Source: Candidatus Tectimicrobiota bacterium
GTDB taxonomy: Bacteria; UBA8248
Assembly: GCA_016184445.1 (NCBI GenBank)
Contig: JACPCT010000097.1
Span: 1 to 7,676 of the forward strand
Direction of reading: 5' to 3'
Length of the DNA: 7,676 bases
The translations under genes were made by a program, and so were the position numbers. Under the pieces are notes generated by a model, which ran no database searches, had not been told where the DNA came from, and saw nothing but the letters and a program-made list of their open reading frames with translations. The number at the start of each line of letters is the position of its first letter. Positions within the stretch are counted from its first letter, which is position 1. Shown one piece after another: positions 5,658 to 7,676 of this stretch.

Positions 5658-7514
5658 CTCGGATACCAAGGCAAAATCCTGCACATCGACCTGGCGGCCC
5701 GGACCACCCGGGTGGAGGAGTTCGGCGAGGCCTTCGCCCGGGGCTACCTGGGCGGCAACGGCTTCGGGGCGCGCCTCCTCTTCGACCTCCTGCGGCCCGG
5801 GGTGGACGCCCTCTCGCCCGAGAACGTCATCGCCTTCGCCGTGGGCCCCTACACCGACACCGCCGTCCCCAGCGCGAGCCGCGCCTGCATCGCCGCCAAG
5901 AGCCCGCTGACGGACCTCTTCTTCGACAGCACCTTCGGCGGCTCCTGGCCCGCCACCCTCAAGCGCACGGGCCACGACGCCATCGTCCTCCACGGCCGGG
6001 CGAGCGGGCCCGTCTACGTGGCCGTCTCGGAGGAAGGCGCGGCCTTCCGGGACGCCTCGGACCTCAAGGGCAAGTGGATCCGCGGGACCTGCGAGGCCGT
6101 CTCCTCCCGCGAGGGAGGCGCCGACGTCATCGCCATCGGGCCTGCCGGGGAGAACGCCGTGCGCTTCGCCGCCATGACCCACACCTGGCGCAAGAGCCGC
6201 GACGGCATCAGCGGGCGCGGCGGGATGGCGGCCGTCCTGGGGAGCAAGAACGTCAAGGCCATCGCCGTCAAGGGCAAGGCCAGGACCGAGGTGGCCGACG
6301 CCAAGGGCCTGCGCGAGTACGTCAACGGGACCGCCGAGGACGTGCGCAAGGGCACGGCCGCCCTCCACAAGTACGGCACCCCGATCCTCGTCAACATGAT
6401 CTACAAGATGGGCGCCCTGGGCACCCGCAACCTCACGACCGAGATGTTCGAGAACTGCCAGCCCATCAGCGGCGAGCACATGCTCGAGAACTACCTCGAC
6501 AAGGACACCACCTGCCTCAAGTGCCCCGTGGCCTGCGGCAAGGACTACCTGATGAAGGGCGGCGACTTCGACGGCCTGAAGTGGAAGATGCCCGAGTACG
6601 AGAGCATCTTCGCGCTGGGCACCATGCTCGGCATCGGCGACGCGGGGGCCCTGATGCGGGGCAACATGCTCTGCGACGAGCTGGGGCTCGACACCGTCTC
6701 GGCGGGCGTCACCCTCTCGCTCGCCTTCGAGTGCTACGAGCGGGGGCTCCTCAAGAAGTCCGACACGGGTCTCGACCTCCGCTGGGGCGACTGGAGGGCC
6801 ATGCTCCGCCTCCTCGAGGACATGGCCCACCGCCGGGGCTTCGGCGCCCGCCTGGCCGAGGGCGGCCAGCGGCTGGCCGCCTCCATCGGGGGCGAGGCCC
6901 CGAACCTCCTCTACGCCGCGCGCGGGCTGGAGCTCCCCGCCCACAGCGCCCGGGCGCTGAAGGGCATGTCCATCGGCTACGCGACCGGCACCCGGGGCGG
7001 CAGCCACCACGACACCCGCCCCACCCTCCAGTACGCCGCCGACCACGACAACACCAGCCCGGAGGGCAAGCCCCTCTTCGCCATCCGGACCCAGAACTTC
7101 ACCGCCATGGGCGACTCCATCACCCAGTGCCGCTTCACCGCCGAGCGCGGCTACGGCGCCATGATCAACGACAAGTACGCCGTCATGCTCAACATGATCA
7201 CCGGCTGGGACGCCACCGCCGAGGAGCTCGATCGGACCGGCGAGCGCATCGTCAACCTCGAGCGCGCCTTCCAGGTGCGCGAGGGCGTGGACCGCACGCG
7301 CGACATGCTGCCCCACCGCGTCATGCACGAGCCCATCCCCGAGGGGCCCCACAAGGGGATGCACTGCCCGCCCGAGGAGCTCGAGGCGATGAAGGACGAG
7401 TACTACCGGCTGCGGGGCTGGAGCGGGCGGGGCGTCCCCTCCGCGGCCACCCTCAAGCGGCTGGGCCTCGAGGACGTGGCAGAGAAGATCGGCGCCAACG
7501 GCGCGGGGCGCTGA
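5655..7514 (+). CDS. Tungsten-type aldehyde:ferredoxin oxidoreductase family protein (AOR)
   Basis: The 619-residue protein is full length for the AOR family, cytoplasmic enzymes that interconvert aldehydes and carboxylic acids with a tungsto-bispterin cofactor and a [4Fe-4S] cluster. The N-terminal pterin-binding domain starts MLGYQGKILHIDL and includes YLGGNGFGARLL (31-42) and SASR with Arg76. Cluster cysteines are Cys287, Cys290, Cys294 (CLKCPVAC) and Cys492, matching the CX2CX3C plus distant Cys pattern of Pyrococcus AOR. Glu314 (PEYES) and His451 (RGGSHH) correspond to the family's active-site Glu and His. The first pterin motif DELGLD (341-346) is canonical; the second, DSITQC (487-492), keeps Asp and Cys but lacks the usual GL. 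No partner gene (ferredoxin-like subunit, NADH-oxidising flavoprotein, MoaD) lies next to it here. Assignment to AOR rather than formaldehyde, glyceraldehyde-3-phosphate or BamB-type subfamilies is tentative; family membership is confident. The substrate is unknown. Confidence 0.93.
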   Translation: MLGYQGKILHIDLAARTTRVEEFGEAFARGYLGGNGFGARLLFDLLRPGVDALSPENVIAFAVGPYTDTAVPSASRACIAAKSPLTDLFFDSTFGGSWPATLKRTGHDAIVLHGRASGPVYVAVSEEGAAFRDASDLKGKWIRGTCEAVSSREGGADVIAIGPAGENAVRFAAMTHTWRKSRDGISGRGGMAAVLGSKNVKAIAVKGKARTEVADAKGLREYVNGTAEDVRKGTAALHKYGTPILVNMIYKMGALGTRNLTTEMFENCQPISGEHMLENYLDKDTTCLKCPVACGKDYLMKGGDFDGLKWKMPEYESIFALGTMLGIGDAGALMRGNMLCDELGLDTVSAGVTLSLAFECYERGLLKKSDTGLDLRWGDWRAMLRLLEDMAHRRGFGARLAEGGQRLAASIGGEAPNLLYAARGLELPAHSARALKGMSIGYATGTRGGSHHDTRPTLQYAADHDNTSPEGKPLFAIRTQNFTAMGDSITQCRFTAERGYGAMINDKYAVMLNMITGWDATAEELDRTGERIVNLERAFQVREGVDRTRDMLPHRVMHEPIPEGPHKGMHCPPEELEAMKDEYYRLRGWSGRGVPSAATLKRLGLEDVAEKIGANGAGR

Positions 7515-7515
7515 G

Positions 7516-7551
7516 CGGCCCCCAGGGCCGGGAAGCCCCCCGGGGGGATTT
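7516..7551. terminator. Possible terminator hairpins after the AOR gene
   Basis: Immediately after the AOR stop, CGGCCC (7516-7521) and GGGCCG (7525-7530) form a 6-bp stem with a three-base loop. A CCCCCCGGGGGG palindrome follows at 7536-7547, then ATTT. The T-run is too short for a classical intrinsic terminator, so this is weak. It may separate the AOR gene from a leftward gene entering from the right. Confidence 0.3.
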
Positions 7552-7567
7552 GCCCCGTTCTCCTTGA

Positions 7568-7676
7568 TCAGGCGCCGTTTCCGCGCAGGTGAAGGGTGGC
7601 CTCGAGGGAAGCCTCCTGGCCCCCCCCGCGCCCTCCGCCCTCGGGCGCGGCGCGCGGCCCCTCCTCCCCATGCTCG
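7568..7676 (-). CDS. Possible C-terminal end of a leftward gene (partial)
   Basis: Read leftward from the window edge, one frame is open for about 35 codons. It is Gly/Glu-rich at first (PEGGGRGGGQEAS), ends EATLHLRGNGA, and stops with TGA at 7570-7568. The codons favour G or C in third position, and the ending looks like a protein tail. The stretch is short, however, and other frames here are open too because of the GC content. No family can be recognised. If real, it converges on the AOR gene with a spacer of about 53 nt. Apart from this and the hairpins, I see nothing in the last 162 bases. Confidence 0.3.
   Translation of the reverse strand, partial: EHGEEGPRAAPEGGGRGGGQEASLEATLHLRGNGA

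Noticed and set aside
4677..7364. An 895-codon minus-strand open frame antisense to the PIG-L and AOR genes
   Set aside because: It is a GC-bias shadow of real genes. Its translation is low-complexity Gly/Ala/Val/His-rich with no motifs, while the plus strand encodes well-conserved families.
7591..7640. Imperfect GGCCTCGAGG/CCTCCTGGCC dyad near the right edge
   Set aside because: The arms carry mismatches and lie within a possible partial coding end, in GC-rich sequence where such matches are common.

Overview
This is a GC-rich, gene-dense bacterial segment. A near-consensus sigma-70-type -10 box (TATAAT), Shine-Dalgarno sequences and tight gene packing point to a bacterium. I cannot name the lineage from sequence alone. 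A tungsten-type aldehyde oxidoreductase suggests an organism with at least a facultatively anaerobic metabolism.

Layout. Positions 1-4501 hold a leftward five-gene run. In transcription order it is a D-2-hydroxyacid dehydrogenase (GyaR/SerA-like), a small single-domain cupin, a short-chain dehydrogenase/reductase (SDR) with an atypical active site, an NHLRC2-like thioredoxin plus NHL-propeller protein, and a secreted N-formylglutamate-amidohydrolase-like protein that runs off the left edge. Gaps are 4, 94 and 28 nt, then a 4-nt ATGA overlap, so the run is probably one operon. Positions 4502-4850 form a divergent intergenic region with a recognisable rightward promoter beside a perfect 10-bp hairpin. 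Rightward from there come a PIG-L/LmbE-type zinc deacetylase (4851-5567) and, behind its own promoter, a full-length AOR-family oxidoreductase (5655-7514). The last 162 bases hold GC-rich dyads and possibly the C-terminal end of a leftward gene entering from the right.

How the genes may work together. The leftward set combines two NAD(P)-type dehydrogenases, a cupin and an amidohydrolase-like protein. This is consistent with small-molecule (2-hydroxy/2-oxo acid or formyl-amino-acid-like) catabolism, but no substrate can be read from the sequence. The AOR gene stands alone: no ferredoxin-like or flavoprotein partner is visible here. I see no CRISPR array, transposon, phage gene, tRNA or rRNA. 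The most unusual points are the missing canonical SDR catalytic residues, the altered second pterin motif in the AOR, and the dyads in the intergenic regions.
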